This document shows positions 12,014 through 23,817 of a stretch of 64,000 nt of DNA, one piece after another. The DNA lies in NCBI GenBank assembly GCA_024509875.1, contig JAMPIV010017564.1, positions 294,389 to 358,388 on the forward strand, read 5' to 3'. Each line of letters opens with the position of its first letter. Position 1 is the first letter of the stretch. Source of the DNA: Oreohelix idahoensis (taxonomy: Eukaryota > Mollusca > Gastropoda > Stylommatophora > Oreohelicidae). The notes beneath the pieces are model-generated. The model was not told the DNA's origin. It did not search any database and worked only from the letters and a program-made list of their open reading frames with translations. The position numbers and the translations under genes were made by a program.

Positions 12014-13587
12014 TGCCCTCTTGTGAGTACTGCTGCCACAATTGGCTCTTCAGGTTTCCCAATAAACCCATATCTACCGCCAAGTATGACTGGGTAGATC
12101 GGGTCATCCATAACAGCCGCTTTGATAACACCTCTGACAAAATCAGAGTGTATCTCCACCAATGCGATGGGAAGCGAAATGGGTGCATCACTCTTAAAAA
12201 CTCCACAAAGTTGGACAGTTTCTTCTGTCTCTTGACCGGGTTTGACCAAGTGCCTTGCGACAATAAAATCAAAAGAAAGCCCCGTGTCAAAAAGACAATA
12301 AGTTGAAGTCCCGTTCAAAATAACAGTACCTCGCGTAGAGGGCCTATCCCCGTCAGGTTGAGAATCACTGACATAAATTCTTATTTGCGAGACTGTTAGC
12401 AAGCATCCGATGCGTTTAAGCTCGGTGTGCTCGCTCTGATCATATGTCTCGTGCGCAGGGGTTTTCCTTTTGTCACCCTGTCCCTTCTGGCCGCGCTGCC
12501 ATGTAGGACGGTTGGGTTGAGCAGACTCATTATTGTTTGTGGGGTACCTAATTTTATAGAACTTAGATTTTTCCGGAGGGGGATTCTGGGGTCCAGTTTC
12601 TTTGTGGTTATGCTGGTGAGAAGAATGGGAAGACTGCTCTGGATTATTCTTCCGAGAAAGATGTTCTGTCGGTTTACGTTTTGTGGCCGACAGTTCGGCC
12701 AGCGCATTATGATATCGCTCAGACTTTTCCAAAATGTCTTCCAGCTTTTCTGCACCTTGCTCAGCCAGAAATCTACGGGTGTCACTTGACAAAGTGTTCT
12801 TTATTTGTTCGGTTATAACGAACTCCTCAAGTCTTTCATAGGTAGAAGCGAGCTGCGAAAGCTCCAGGTATTTGTCAAGTATCCCTCCAGACAAGAAGAG
12901 AACAGCTGAAAAGTTTCAGAGCGCTCCTTTCTGCTCTTACGGAACACTTGCAAAAATGTGCGCGCGTTCTTTTCAAACCACTCAAGTAAAGCTTTCTTCA
13001 ACACGTCGTAATTTTCTGGTTGGCTGCTTTCCAGTTTTGCGTACGCATCATACGCAGACCCTTTTAAAGCATGGGAAAGTTTCAAACACCAACGCGACCT
13101 CTCTAACCGTACAGATTTGCCATTTTCTCAAATTCTTCTAGATACGTGTCAATTTTCTCATTAGGACATGGGAACGATTCTAGAGCAAAGGACATAGAGG
13201 TGGATTGAGGTGATTGAGTGTTAGAAGGATAAGTTAGCTGTGATTGAGGTAGAGAGTCACCATTGCTGGGGGTAGAGGCAGCCCCACGACTTTGGACCTC
13301 TATAGCTTTAAGAGCCAATTCATGCTGTCGTCGTTGCTCATTTTCTCTTTCCTCGTGCTGTCTCTCCTTCTCTCTTTCCTCATGCTGTCTCTCCTTCTCT
13401 CTTTCGTTCGCCCTGCGAATTTCCATTTCCTCATCCATCTTCCTCTGCTCCCTAGCTTCGTCTGCTTTCCTCTATGCGTCCTATCTGTCAAGTTCGTCCC
13501 TGACAAAAGCTTTCGCTTCTTCTCCTTCCAATCCCCCTTCCCTTGCTTCCTCTCTGAGCATCTGCCTAAGCTTTGCACGCTCAGCCA
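12014..13587 (-). pseudogene. Gypsy A gag and protease
   Basis: The probable gag start is ATG at 13587 (MAERAKLRQMLREEA). Two in-frame stops lie near 13463-13475. Next come a charged helix with repeated EREKERQHE units (probable coiled coil), then LESFPCPNEKIDTYLEEFEK. After frameshifts near 13100 and 12880, a capsid segment (LELSQLASTYERLEEFVI, RRFLAEQGAEKLEDIL) resembles the SCAN-like capsid of Gmr1-type gag. The position of the zinc knuckle shows none of its cysteines. The aspartic protease has its active-site triad in YCLFDTGLS (about 12300), followed by PIYPVILGGRYGF, a flap/ILG region. The frame then reaches the inserted element at 12013. Confidence 0.8.
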
Positions 13588-14146
13588 TTGTAAATAACTG
13601 ACTGAGACTTAACCGAGAGAGAAATAACAAAAAGGATACACTGGTTCTCTACCACTTACGAGAAAATACAAAACCAAAAAATGATATATTTTTATTTAAC
13701 TGAGATACCTCTTGCTTATAATTATCTAACTATCGCTGCTATTAACTGGCAATTAAGGCTCCTAATGCCGACGACTACGCCAAATAAATGGTAGTTGAGA
13801 TTAATCAACTAACCCACAAACTAAGTTATACTCATGGAAAAAAGTAAGTGTGCAACACTTTATAGGGCACTGTGCGTGATTTCATGGATGAAATGAAATA
13901 AAATTTGGCACACCATGTGGTTGAATATTGAATAAAAGACCAAGTGATCACTTTGATTTTAGTGAAAGTGTCATGAAAGAAAGATAAAAACTAAAGTCAG
14001 TGTGGCATTCCTACAAAAAAATGAAATCTTGATTTCAGTACCGTGTATGTCCACCTATTCCGCACTGTTCTGCACGACACGGGTCTTTGTAGCGAAAAGT
14101 TTTCCTATTATGATAATAGTGGTAGAGAAGAAGTAGAATCTCTCTC

Positions 14147-14690
14147 TGGGGTGTCTAAAACAGGCCGGTCTCAACACTTTTCACACCTTTGTCTGAGGTC
14201 ACCCTTTCCTCTCTTGCTCTATTTGACTCTTTCCACTCTTATCCTATTCTCCTATTTGTATGCCATATACATTTTTTAATTTCATATTTATTTATCTCCC
14301 ACTCTTTCTGTCCTCTTCTATTTCCAGTCCCCACTTTTATCCCGTTGGGTAGTTTATTGTCCGGTTTCGTTTTTTAGTTTTTCAGTATGTATTGTGTACA
14401 CCCGGCGGCGGAAGTCGCTTTCTGTTCAGCCACGCGTTCTTCAACAGACAGCGAATTTCGGTTCTTGCCTTCAGGGAAGTACCCAGTTTTTATTTTATTA
14501 TTTTATTAAGTTTTTTATGTGTCCTATCTAGACTTCACTTTCTTTCCTTTCCTGACGAAGGCCTTGTGGCCGTAACGTAGACTATTTTCTTTGTCTTTTG
14601 TCCTCGTAAGACGAATCACCTTTTTTCATTTTTTTTTCAAACCCACCCATCGTATTCCACGTCTTACCGCAGTTCCCCTCAACTTCCTCG
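14147..14690 (+). repeat. Penelope pseudo-LTR, upstream partial copy
   Basis: Repeats the last 15 or so codons of the ORF and the 3' UTR, matching 17666-18209 and 21185-21723. It precedes the first complete unit and could supply its promoter, as in other Penelope-like elements; that role is an inference. All three copies hold CTGACGAAGGCC, TTGT, GGCCGTAACG (first at 14552-14577), which is hammerhead-like but has GTAA where the core would need GAAA. Confidence 0.8.
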
Positions 14691-14983
14691 ATTATATATA
14701 TATTTTTTTTGACTGCACCGTGTCTCTGTTATCTCGTATCTCTATCTACCTATCCTGCTTATCTCCCTGATCCTATCCTATCTCCTTTTCTCAGTATTTT
14801 ATATCCTACTTAGGCCTACTTATTATTATTTTTTTTTCGTATTTCCCTATTCTTCCTTCATTCCTTATATTACCGCAATCTACCCTATTTATTTATTGTT
14901 TCATTAATCTCTATTTTCATTTAGCGTTTTATATTTTATTTATTTCATATTTTATTTTCTGGACGTTTTTCTTTTTCCCCACT

Positions 14984-17713
14984 ATGCCCTCTCTGAAATA
15001 TTTTATCAACTCTCTCCGTGTGTCGGTCACCACCAGCTTTAGCTCCCTACCTCCTGATATATCCCGTGTCGCTATTGACTTTGCGTTCGTTACTTTCAAG
15101 AAAACTAGATTCACCTCTCATCTCCACTTTATTCACACCTGCCTCCACCACAAAATTCTTCCTAATGGATTTTCTTCCAATTTTCATCCATCTGCTGGTA
15201 CACTCAATCCTAGGGAACAACGTCTCCTACAACGAATTGAGACCAGATGTGGCTTTCAACGTATGCGCGTAGTGGTCGCCAGTCACTCCCGCCTTTTATC
15301 AGACCTCAGTGCCCAACAGACCCAGCTTCTGCTTCGCTTACGTTGTCTCACCTCCAACAACTTCCCTTTCTATTCTATGATACGCACCACTATCCACACA
15401 CTGAACCGGCAGCTGCATGAGTTCCTTTCCACGTCTAAACACCATAAACTGTCCCGTCTCATCCCTACCCCCAAAGCTACCCCTCCATCCTCCACTCCAT
15501 CATGCGCTCAGGTAGTCTGCATCCCCCCCAATCTACCCCTCTCTGAGGAAGAGCGCTCTGTTCTTAGTAAGGGCTTAAAATTTGTTCCTCTTCGTCCGAC
15601 CCTAGACCAATACAATCTCCTCCAGGATGTTCATCGGTTTCACCGTCGCATGAGGCTGAAGCTCCATTTTAGAGAGGAAGACAGCACTCCGCAGTCTCAG
15701 GCTGAATCCGACATCTTTGCACGCTTTTCTGACTCTACTAAACCTCCCTTTACACCTAAACCTGGAGCCTCTCATGCCCTGGACCTGTATATCAAGAACA
15801 CCATCCATGACATTCAGCAGCTCCGCCCTCGTAGATTGCATTATTCCAATCTCACTTCGGCAGAGTCTAGTGCTCTCTCCCTTCTTCGCCGTAGAGACGA
15901 CATTGTCATCAAACCGGCTGACAAGGGAGGAGCCATTGTCGTCTGGCAGAAAGACTTGTACCTAAGTGAAGGTAAAAACCAGTTGACCAATGGCTCTTTT
16001 TACAGGTCTAGGACCAGCGATGCGACTGTCTCTAACAATCGCATTGTACACAACACCATTAAACAGCTTATCAATAGTAATGATCTTCCTCCCGGGGCAT
16101 CTCGTCTTAGGATTCATGACAGCTCTTTGGGCAAGCCTGTATTCTACATGCTCCCCAAAATTCACAAGATCGAAAACCCTGGAAGACCTATTGTCTCAGC
16201 CTGTTCTTGTCCTACTGAACACATTTCTGACTTCCTCGACAGCATTTTCCAGCCTATCGTTGAGAGTCTTCCCTCCTTCATCAAAGACACCAATCACGCT
16301 CTTACTACTTTCTCCTCTATCCGACTCCCAACAGACCGCTCCTACCGTCTTTTCTTGCTAGACGTCTGCTCTCTGTATACCTCTATTCCCCACTCTGACG
16401 GTCTCCGAGCTCTTCGGTTTTTTCTGGATCAGCGCACTTGCCCTTCTATATCCACTGATACCCTTCTCCGTCTTGCTGAACTGGTCCTTAACCTGAATTC
16501 CTTTGAATTCAATGGTCAATTTTTTGACCAAATTAGTGGTGTTGCCATGGGAACGAAGATGGGTCCCAGCTATGCCTGTCTATTCATGGGCCACTTGGAG
16601 CATCAGATATGGCAACAATACTCCGGTCCTTTCCCTGGGTTTTACCGCAGATATATCGATGATGGCATAGGTCTCACAGATATGTCTGAGACTGATTTAC
16701 ACCGCTTCATCGACTTTGTGAACCACTTTCACCCCACCATTAAGTTCACCTCCCTCGTCTCCACAGTTTCTGTCAACTTCCTTGACATTACTATTTCTAT
16801 CACGCCCTCCGGCCTTTATACCTCAGTATACTACAAGCCGACAGATGCCCACAGCTACCTCCTGTATACCTCTTCTCATCCTCGGGCCTGTCGTGACTCC
16901 CTTCCTTTTTCACAACTTCTCCGCCTCCGCCGTTTATGCCAAGACGACGATGACTTCCACTTACGAGCAAATGAGATGTTGGATTTCTTCCGTAACAGAC
17001 TTTATCCAGAACATGTTCTCACCTCTGCTCTCCAACGTGTGCTCCCCATCTCTCGTCAGGAGGCCCTCATACCTCACCATAAATCCACTTCGGATAGAGT
17101 CAAATTAATCTTGACCCATCACCCTCATAGTACTACTGTCAAACAGATCCTTTTCCGCCACCTCCCTATCCTCCAAGCAGAGCCTGTGACCCAAGAAGTA
17201 TTCAGTGAAGCACCTTTGGTGGCATATAGACGTGACAAGAACTTGAAGGATCTTCTTGTTCACAGCCGTCTCCCAAAGGAGAATGCCACCCACTTTGGCA
17301 CACTACCCTGTGGTCGGACAAGATGCAACACGTGCAAGTATGTCACCTCAACCCAGAAGGTGTCCTTTCCTAAGGCTACGTACACCATCACTAGTAGCTT
17401 CACGTGTGAATCGCGCAATGTCATTTATACGATCATATGTAAACGTTGCTGCAAAACCTATATTGGCCAAACAGGCAAACGACTTGGGGACAGATTCAGC
17501 CAGCACTTAAATGACATCGCTCAGCAAAAGTCCACACCAGTTGCCATACACTTCAATGGTCCTGACCACCATGGTCCCATCGACATCCAGGTCACAGCGA
17601 TCCGATCCTGCTCCTCTGACACTGCCAGCCGAGAACAGCTTGAGAACCGTCTTATACACCGCATGGGGTGTCTAAAACCAGCCGGTCTCAACACTTTTCA
17701 CACCTTTGTCTGA
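14984..17713 (+). CDS. Penelope-like RT with GIY-YIG endonuclease, intact
   Basis: A 909-residue single frame from ATG 14984 to TGA at 17713. The N-terminal 300 residues are basic and Ser/Thr/Pro-rich. RT signatures follow: ADKGGAIVVWQKDLYLSEG (about 308-326), GRPIVSACSCPTEHISDFLD (about 397-416), LDVCSLYTSIPHSDGL, GVAMGTKMGPSYACLFMGHL and the catalytic YIDDGI (about 557). These are the motifs of the Penelope RT family, which is close to telomerase. The C-terminus has a Cys pair (CGRTRCNTC), then the GIY-YIG nuclease core VIYTIICKRCCKTYIGQTG, RFSQH, and a distal EQLENRLIH supplying the usual Glu. No stop or frameshift is present, so this copy could be active; its upstream pseudo-LTR is also present. 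Confidence 0.95.
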   Translation: MPSLKYFINSLRVSVTTSFSSLPPDISRVAIDFAFVTFKKTRFTSHLHFIHTCLHHKILPNGFSSNFHPSAGTLNPREQRLLQRIETRCGFQRMRVVVASHSRLLSDLSAQQTQLLLRLRCLTSNNFPFYSMIRTTIHTLNRQLHEFLSTSKHHKLSRLIPTPKATPPSSTPSCAQVVCIPPNLPLSEEERSVLSKGLKFVPLRPTLDQYNLLQDVHRFHRRMRLKLHFREEDSTPQSQAESDIFARFSDSTKPPFTPKPGASHALDLYIKNTIHDIQQLRPRRLHYSNLTSAESSALSLLRRRDDIVIKPADKGGAIVVWQKDLYLSEGKNQLTNGSFYRSRTSDATVSNNRIVHNTIKQLINSNDLPPGASRLRIHDSSLGKPVFYMLPKIHKIENPGRPIVSACSCPTEHISDFLDSIFQPIVESLPSFIKDTNHALTTFSSIRLPTDRSYRLFLLDVCSLYTSIPHSDGLRALRFFLDQRTCPSISTDTLLRLAELVLNLNSFEFNGQFFDQISGVAMGTKMGPSYACLFMGHLEHQIWQQYSGPFPGFYRRYIDDGIGLTDMSETDLHRFIDFVNHFHPTIKFTSLVSTVSVNFLDITISITPSGLYTSVYYKPTDAHSYLLYTSSHPRACRDSLPFSQLLRLRRLCQDDDDFHLRANEMLDFFRNRLYPEHVLTSALQRVLPISRQEALIPHHKSTSDRVKLILTHHPHSTTVKQILFRHLPILQAEPVTQEVFSEAPLVAYRRDKNLKDLLVHSRLPKENATHFGTLPCGRTRCNTCKYVTSTQKVSFPKATYTITSSFTCESRNVIYTIICKRCCKTYIGQTGKRLGDRFSQHLNDIAQQKSTPVAIHFNGPDHHGPIDIQVTAIRSCSSDTASREQLENRLIHRMGCLKPAGLNTFHTFV

Positions 17714-18500
17714 GGTCACCCTTTCCTCTCTTGCTCTATTTGACTCTTTCCACTCTTATCCTATTCTCCTATTTGTATGCCATATACATTTTTTAATTTC
17801 ATATTTATTTATCTCCCACTCATTCTGTCCTCTTCTATTTCCAGTCCCCACTTTTATCCCGTTGGGTAGTTTATTGTCCGGTTTCGTTTTTTTAGTTTTT
17901 CAGTATGTATTGTGTACACCCGGCGGCGGAAGTCGCTTTCTGTTCAGCCACGCGCTCTTCAACAGACAGCGAATTTCGGTTCTTGCCTTCAGGGAAGTAC
18001 CCAGTTTTTTATTTTATTATTTTATTAAGTTTTTTATGTGTCCTATCTAGACTTCACTTTCTTTCCTTTCCTGACGAAGGCCTTGTGGCCGTAACGTAGA
18101 CTATTTTCTTTGTCTTTTGTCCTCGTAAGACGAATCACCTTTTTTCATTTTTTTTCAAACCCACCCATCGTATTCCACGTCTTACCGCAGTTCCCCTCAA
18201 CTTCCTCGATTATATATATATTTTTTTGACTGCACCGTGTCTCTGTTATCTCGTATCTCTATCTACCTATCCTGCTTATCTCCCTGATCCTATCCTATCT
18301 CCTTTTCTCAGTATTTTATATCCTACTTAGGCCTACTTATTATTATTTTTTTTTCGTATTTCCCTATTCTTCCTTCATACCTTATATTACCGCAATCTAC
18401 CCTATTTATTTATTGTTTCATTAATCTCTATTTTCATTTAGCGTTTTATATTTTATTTATTTCATATTTTATTTTCTGGACGTTTTTCTTTTTCCCCACT
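17714..18500 (+). repeat. 3' UTR/pseudo-LTR and 5' leader between the two units
   Basis: The noncoding junction between tandem units: 3' UTR to about 18209 (ending CTCAACTTCCTC), then a T-rich leader starting GATTATATAT and running to the next ATG at 18501. It is almost identical to 14197-14983. Confidence 0.85.
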
Positions 18501-21232
18501 ATGCCCTCTCTGAAATATTTTATCAACTCTCTCCGTGTGTCGGTCACCACCAGCTTTAGCTCCCTACCTCCTGATATATCCCGTGTCGCTATTGACTTTG
18601 CGTTCGTTACTTTCAAGAAAACTAGATTCACCTCTCATCTCCACTTTATTCACACCTGCCTCCACCACAAAATTCTTCCTAATGGATTTTCTTCCAATTT
18701 TCATCCATCTGCTGGTACACTCAATCCTAGGGAACAACGTCTCCTACAACGAATTGAGACCAGATGTGGCTTTCAACGTATGCGCGTAGTGGTCGCCAGT
18801 CACTCCCGCCTTTTTATCAGACCTCAGTGCCCAACAGACCCAGCTTCTGCTTCGCTTACGTTGTCTCACCTCCAACAACTTCCCTTTCTATTCTATGATA
18901 CGCACCACTATCCACACACTGAACCGGCAGCTGCATGAGTTCCTTTCCACGTCTAAACACCATAAACTGTCCCGTCTCATCCCTACCCCCAAAGCTACCC
19001 CTCCATCCTCCACTCCATCATGCGCTCAGGTAGTCTGCATCCCCCCAGATCTACCCCTCTCTGAGGAAGAGCGCTCTGTTCTTAGTAAGGGCTTAAAATT
19101 TGTTCCTCTTCGTCCGACCCTAGACCAATACAATCTCCTCCAGGATGTTCATCGGTTTCACCGTCGCATGAGGCTGAAGCTCCATTTTAGAGAGGAAGAC
19201 AGCACTCCGCAGTCTCAGGCTGAATCCGACATCTTTGCACGCTTTTCTGACTCTACTAAACCTCCCTTTACACCTAAACCTGGAGCCTCTCATGCCCTGG
19301 ACCTGTATATCAAGAACACCATCCATGACATTCAGCAGCTCCGCCCTCGTAGATTGCATTATTCCAATCTCACTTCGGCAGAGTCTAGTGCTCTCTCCCT
19401 TCTTCGCCGTAGAGACGACATTGTCATCAAACCGGCTGACAAGGGAGGAGCCATTGTCGTCTGGCAGAAAGACTTGTACCTAAGTGAAGGTAAAAACCAG
19501 TTGACCAATGGCTCTTTTTTACAGGTCTAGGACCAGCGATGCGACTGTCTCTAACAATCGCATTGTACACAACACCATTAAACAGCTTATCAATAGTAAT
19601 GATCTTCCTCCCGGGGCATCTCGTCTTAGGATTCATGACAGCTCTTTGGGCAAGCCTGTATTCTACATGCTCCCCAAAATTCACAAGATCGAAAACCCTG
19701 GAAGACCTATTGTCTCAGCCTGTTCTTGTCCTACTGAACACATTTCTGACTTCCTCGACAGCATTTTCCAGCCTATCGTTGAGAGTCTTCCCTCCTTCAT
19801 CAAAGACACCAATCACGCTCTTACTACTTTCTCCTCTATCCGACTCCCAGCAGACCGCTCCTACCGTCTTTTCTTGCTAGACGTCTGCTCTCTGTATACC
19901 TCTATTCCCCACTCTGATGGTCTCCGAGCTCTTCGGTTTTTTCTGGATCAGCGCACTTGCCCTTCTATATCCACTGACACCCTTCTCCGTCTTGCTGAAC
20001 TGGTCCTTAACCTGAATTCCTTTGAATTCAATGGTCAATTTTTTGACCAAATTAGTGGTGTTGCCATGGGAACGAAGATGGGTCCCAGCTATGCCTGTCT
20101 ATTCATGGGCCACTTGGAGCATCAGATATGGCAACAATACTCCGGTCCTTTCCCTGGGTTTTACCGCAGATATATCGATGATGGCATAGGTCTCACAGAT
20201 ATGTCTGAGACTGATTTACACCGCTTCATCGACTTTGTGAACCACTTTCACCCCACCATTAAGTTCACCTCCCTCGTCTCCACAGTTTCTGTCAACTTCC
20301 TTGACATTACTATTTCTATCACGCCCTCCGGCCTTTATACCTCAGTATACTACAAGCCGACAGATGCCCACAGCTACCTCCTGTATACCTCTTCTCATCC
20401 TCGGGCCTGTCGTGACTCCCTTCCTTTTTCACAACTTCTCCGCCTCCGCCGTTTATGCCAAGACGACGATGACTTCCACTTACGAGCAAATGAGATGTTG
20501 GATTTCTTCCGTAACAGACTTTATCCAGAACATGTTCTCACCTCTGCTCTCCAACGTGTGCTCCCCATCTCTCGTCAGGAGGCCCTCATACCTCACCATA
20601 AATCCACTTCGGATAGAGTCAAATTAATCTTGACCCATCACCCTCATAGTACTACTGTCAAACAGATCCTTTTCCGCCACCTCCCTATCCTCCAAGCAGA
20701 GCCTGTGACCCAAGAAGTATTCAGTGAAGCACCTTTGGTGGCATATAGACGTGACAAGAACTTGAAGGATCTTCTTGTTCACAGCCGTCTCCCAAAGGAG
20801 AATGCCACCCACTTTGGCACACTACCCTGTGGTCGGACAAGATGCAACACGTGCAAGTATGTCACCTCAACCCAGAAGGTGTCCTTTCCTAAGGCTACGT
20901 ACACCATCACTAGTAGCTTCACGTGTGAATCGCGCAATGTCATTTATACGATCATATGTAAACGTTGCTGCAAAACCTATATTGGCCAAACAGGCAAACG
21001 ACTTGGGGACAGATTCAGCCAGCACTTAAATGACATCGCTCAGCAAAAGTCCACACCAGTTGCCATACACTTCAATGGTCCTGACCACCATGGTCCCATC
21101 GACATCCAGGTCACAGCGATCCGATCCTGCTCCTCTGACACTGCCAGCCGAGAACAGCTTGAGAACCGTCTTATACACCGCATGGGGTGTCTAAAACCAG
21201 CCGGTCTCAACACTTTTCACACCTTTGTCTGA
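18501..21232 (+). pseudogene. Second Penelope-like RT/GIY-YIG copy, two frameshifts
   Basis: Near-identical to the intact gene at 14984-17713. One extra T in the T-run at about 18815 (CGCCTTTTTATC against CGCCTTTTATC) breaks the frame after residue 105 or so. One extra T near 19515 breaks it again just before the RT core. The remaining frame (19508-21232, 574 residues) still contains YIDDGI and the full GIY-YIG domain. Only a few substitutions separate the copies (for example Asn to Asp near 19048 and Thr to Ala near 19850). Both lesions are single-base changes in homopolymers, so sequencing error must be considered. Confidence 0.93.
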
Positions 21233-22598
21233 GGTCACCCTTTCCTCTCTTGCTCTATTTGACTCTTTCCACTCTTATCCTATTCTCCTATTTGTATGCC
21301 ATATACATTTTTTAATTTCATATTTATTTATCTCCCACTCTTTCTGTCCTCTTCTATTTCCAGTCCCCACTTTTATCCCGTTGGGTAGTTTATTGTCCGG
21401 TTTCGTTTTTTAGTTTTTCAGTATGTATTGTGTACACCCGGCGGCGGAAGTCGCTTTCTGTTCAGCCACGCGTTCTTCAACAGACAGCGAATTTCGGTTC
21501 TTGCCTTCAGGGAAGTACCCAGTTTTTATTTTATTATTTTATTAAGTTTTTTATGTGTCCTATCTAGACTTCACTTTCTTTCCTTTCCTGACGAAGGCCT
21601 TGTGGCCGTAACGTAGACTATTTTCTTTGTCTTTTGTCCTCGTAAGACGAATCACCTTTTTTCATTTTTTTTCAAACCCACCCATCGTACTCCACGTCTT
21701 ACCGCAGTTCCCCTCAACTTCCTCCAGAAAGTATGGAGTTCCAGTGCCCGAGAAGTACACTGGTATCACAAGTGAGTTACAGCTGTGAATAATCTGAGCT
21801 GGACAATAGATTAAGGCTTCATAAGTATAAGTTGCTACTTTCGCTATCGTAACCCTATGTGATAATATAATTAAATTTGAAAAGGTAACTCAAAATTTAA
21901 CAGTTAAAAATTTACCAAGTCAAATGAGTACAATTATCCAATTTATTATGTACATCTATATATTCTTGTAATGAGAAATGGTTGTTGTAAGATGGTAAAA
22001 TGTATGATAATTTACAGTTATAAATAAACTAAACAAGCTAAAAAGTCTTGGATTTATCTTCCACTGAACTTATAACACAAGTTTGTCACATTATCTATTG
22101 CCATCTAGTTGTCATCATTAAACAGTCGTTTTAGAAACTGCTCACAGGATTTGTTGGATGGATACACGTAAAACTCATCTTATGTTAGTTCGAGGTTCCC
22201 GAGACACACTTGAATCCGGAAGACTTTCCTTCAGCCCGCCCTATAACTACGGGGGACTAAGGTGTTGAAGATTGGTTGACCTCTGGGCTTCAGTGAGCTG
22301 GATCAACGGTCTTCAAGTCTTTTGCGTAAATTCAGTCAGGAATGATCATAATCTTGATCAGCAATGATCATAAAACTTGATCATAAAACCTGGAACAAGA
22401 AGTAATAGGTGGCCATGGTGTTCCAACAATCTCACCACAAACTGCTGTTCATGAGGCGACCATGTCTTCAGTGTTTGTATATAAATGAATGAATCATGGT
22501 AGTATGTAACAGAGATAGCATGATAAGATAATGTATAATGTGCAGAATACAAAATACATGAATAAATCATACGTTATGATACATGGGTATGATATAAC

Positions 22599-23190
22599 TG
22601 TTGCGGAATTTTTAAGTCCTAACAGACTTTAACATATATAGACAGTCTCAGGTTCTGTCTTTGTTACAAGTGTACGCACCAATTGAGAAACGTTGGTATA
22701 TTAAATTTATGGTGCACGAGAACGCACATTTTTGGGGAATTTTAATGTAACGCGCTGGTTGTCAACAAAAGCAGTGGACGTCATAGCTTAATGGTAGAAG
22801 CTGGTAACCCAAGATCAGTCCTATGATCTTTGGATTTTAACGCCGTATATTGGGTGAAAGTATTATGTTTAGACCCGGCCCTGCGGATTTAGCAGTCGTA
22901 GCCGGTAGTCGTCCACGTAAGTGTCGATTCGTTGGAAGAATCAAATATGTAATTATTATAATAATAATGTTTGTTCTACGAAGTCGTGAGTATCTAGTCG
23001 ATGACAGGTAACTAGCCTGTACCGAAATGGATTCACAGCTGAAGATATATTTCTATATGCCTGTATATGCTTAATAGAGTGATTGTCGGTAAATACCGTG
23101 GATCTTCGTTGTATCTATATTATTGGGAAGCCGTTGTGTCAGTCATGGCTAATCCAAGAGGTGATTCAAGTATCAATACCTAAGTAACTT

Positions 23191-23221
<31 letters not shown>

Positions 23222-23796
23222 ATTCTTTAAGCACCAAACACGGCGCATAAGGCAGAAACCAGTTCTTTCCAGGTTTATATGCCTATAATTATTTAGTAGG
23301 AACCAGTACCTACGTTCGTCTATGAATAGTTAATGAGGACATTTTGTCAAAGAACATAATCAAGATCGGGATCTTAGATACTACCAAGTATAATGAGCAT
23401 CTCCTGTCATTGAGAAAGGTCAACCGTTATCAGTATAACCTTGTATTTAACTACCTCATAACTGTTATGCCTAGTGATGTATTAACTCAGAGACCCAGTC
23501 AGAATTTGCTTGAGTATTCTTCTGAGACTATTTGTTTGGATTTTATTGAGGACATACGTCCAATCTCATCATGTTGAATTACCTATTAACCGTCAACGTC
23601 AAATGTCTCGTCCTATATGATGTGATGTCAATAAACGATGTATCAACTTCAAGTAACGAGTTTGACTACCACAGTATTGGCACTTGTTGATGTGCCTACG
23701 TTGAGTTTTCACATTACTGCATCAAAATTTATATATTCGCGAAATCAGCACGATCAAGTAGTCATTCAGCAAACCCCATGAAGAATGATTGCAACA
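22599..23796 (+). repeat. 5' LTR of Gypsy B
   Basis: 1198 bp, matching the 3' LTR at 33359-34469 (1111 bp) after allowing for the inserted RTE tail at 23196-23273. A 77-codon frame (23344-23577; 34017-34250) is open in both LTRs. It has no recognisable domain and is probably chance. Confidence 0.92.
23196..23273 (-). mobile_element. 78-bp RTE 3' tail inserted in the 5' LTR
   Basis: It reads (ATT)n, then the reverse complement of the RTE 3' end found at 7155-7233 (CTGCATTATGCGCCGTGTTT-like block). TTTATAT is duplicated at 23189-23195 and 23274-23280. The other LTR has a single uninterrupted TTTATAT. It is an extremely 5'-truncated LINE insertion that postdates the insertion of Gypsy B. Confidence 0.9.
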
Positions 23797-23799
23797 ATG

Positions 23800-23817
23800 T
23801 GGCGGCGCAGTGTGCTC
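23800..23817 (+). promoter_or_regulatory. Candidate primer-binding site of Gypsy B
   Basis: TGGCGGCGCAGTGTGCTC starts three bases after the 5' LTR end. The TGG start is what complementarity to a tRNA CCA end requires. The priming tRNA is not identified. Confidence 0.5.

Larger units (their letters stand above)
14147..21723 (+). mobile_element. Tandem Penelope-like element, two units plus a partial
   Basis: The same 3' ORF end and UTR (starting GTGTCTAAAAC) occurs at 14151, 17668 and 21187, spacings of 3517 and 3519 bp. The array is a partial unit (14147 to about 14690), a complete unit with an intact ORF, and a second complete unit with a frameshifted ORF. Such pseudo-LTR tandem arrangements are characteristic of Penelope-like elements. 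The left end is truncated inside the ORF end; the right end is at 21722±2. Against the empty site near 41808, at most a few bases (CTC) could be duplicated. The units differ at only about half a dozen positions in the ORF, so they are very young. Confidence 0.92.

Noticed and set aside
12427..13601. Plus-strand frames of 100-120 codons opposite gag of Gypsy A
   Set aside because: They are mirror frames of the charged gag coding sequence and show no domain signatures.
23344..23577. 77-codon frame conserved in both LTRs of Gypsy B (also 34017-34250)
   Set aside because: Its conservation is explained by LTR duplication at integration; no family features or start context support a gene.
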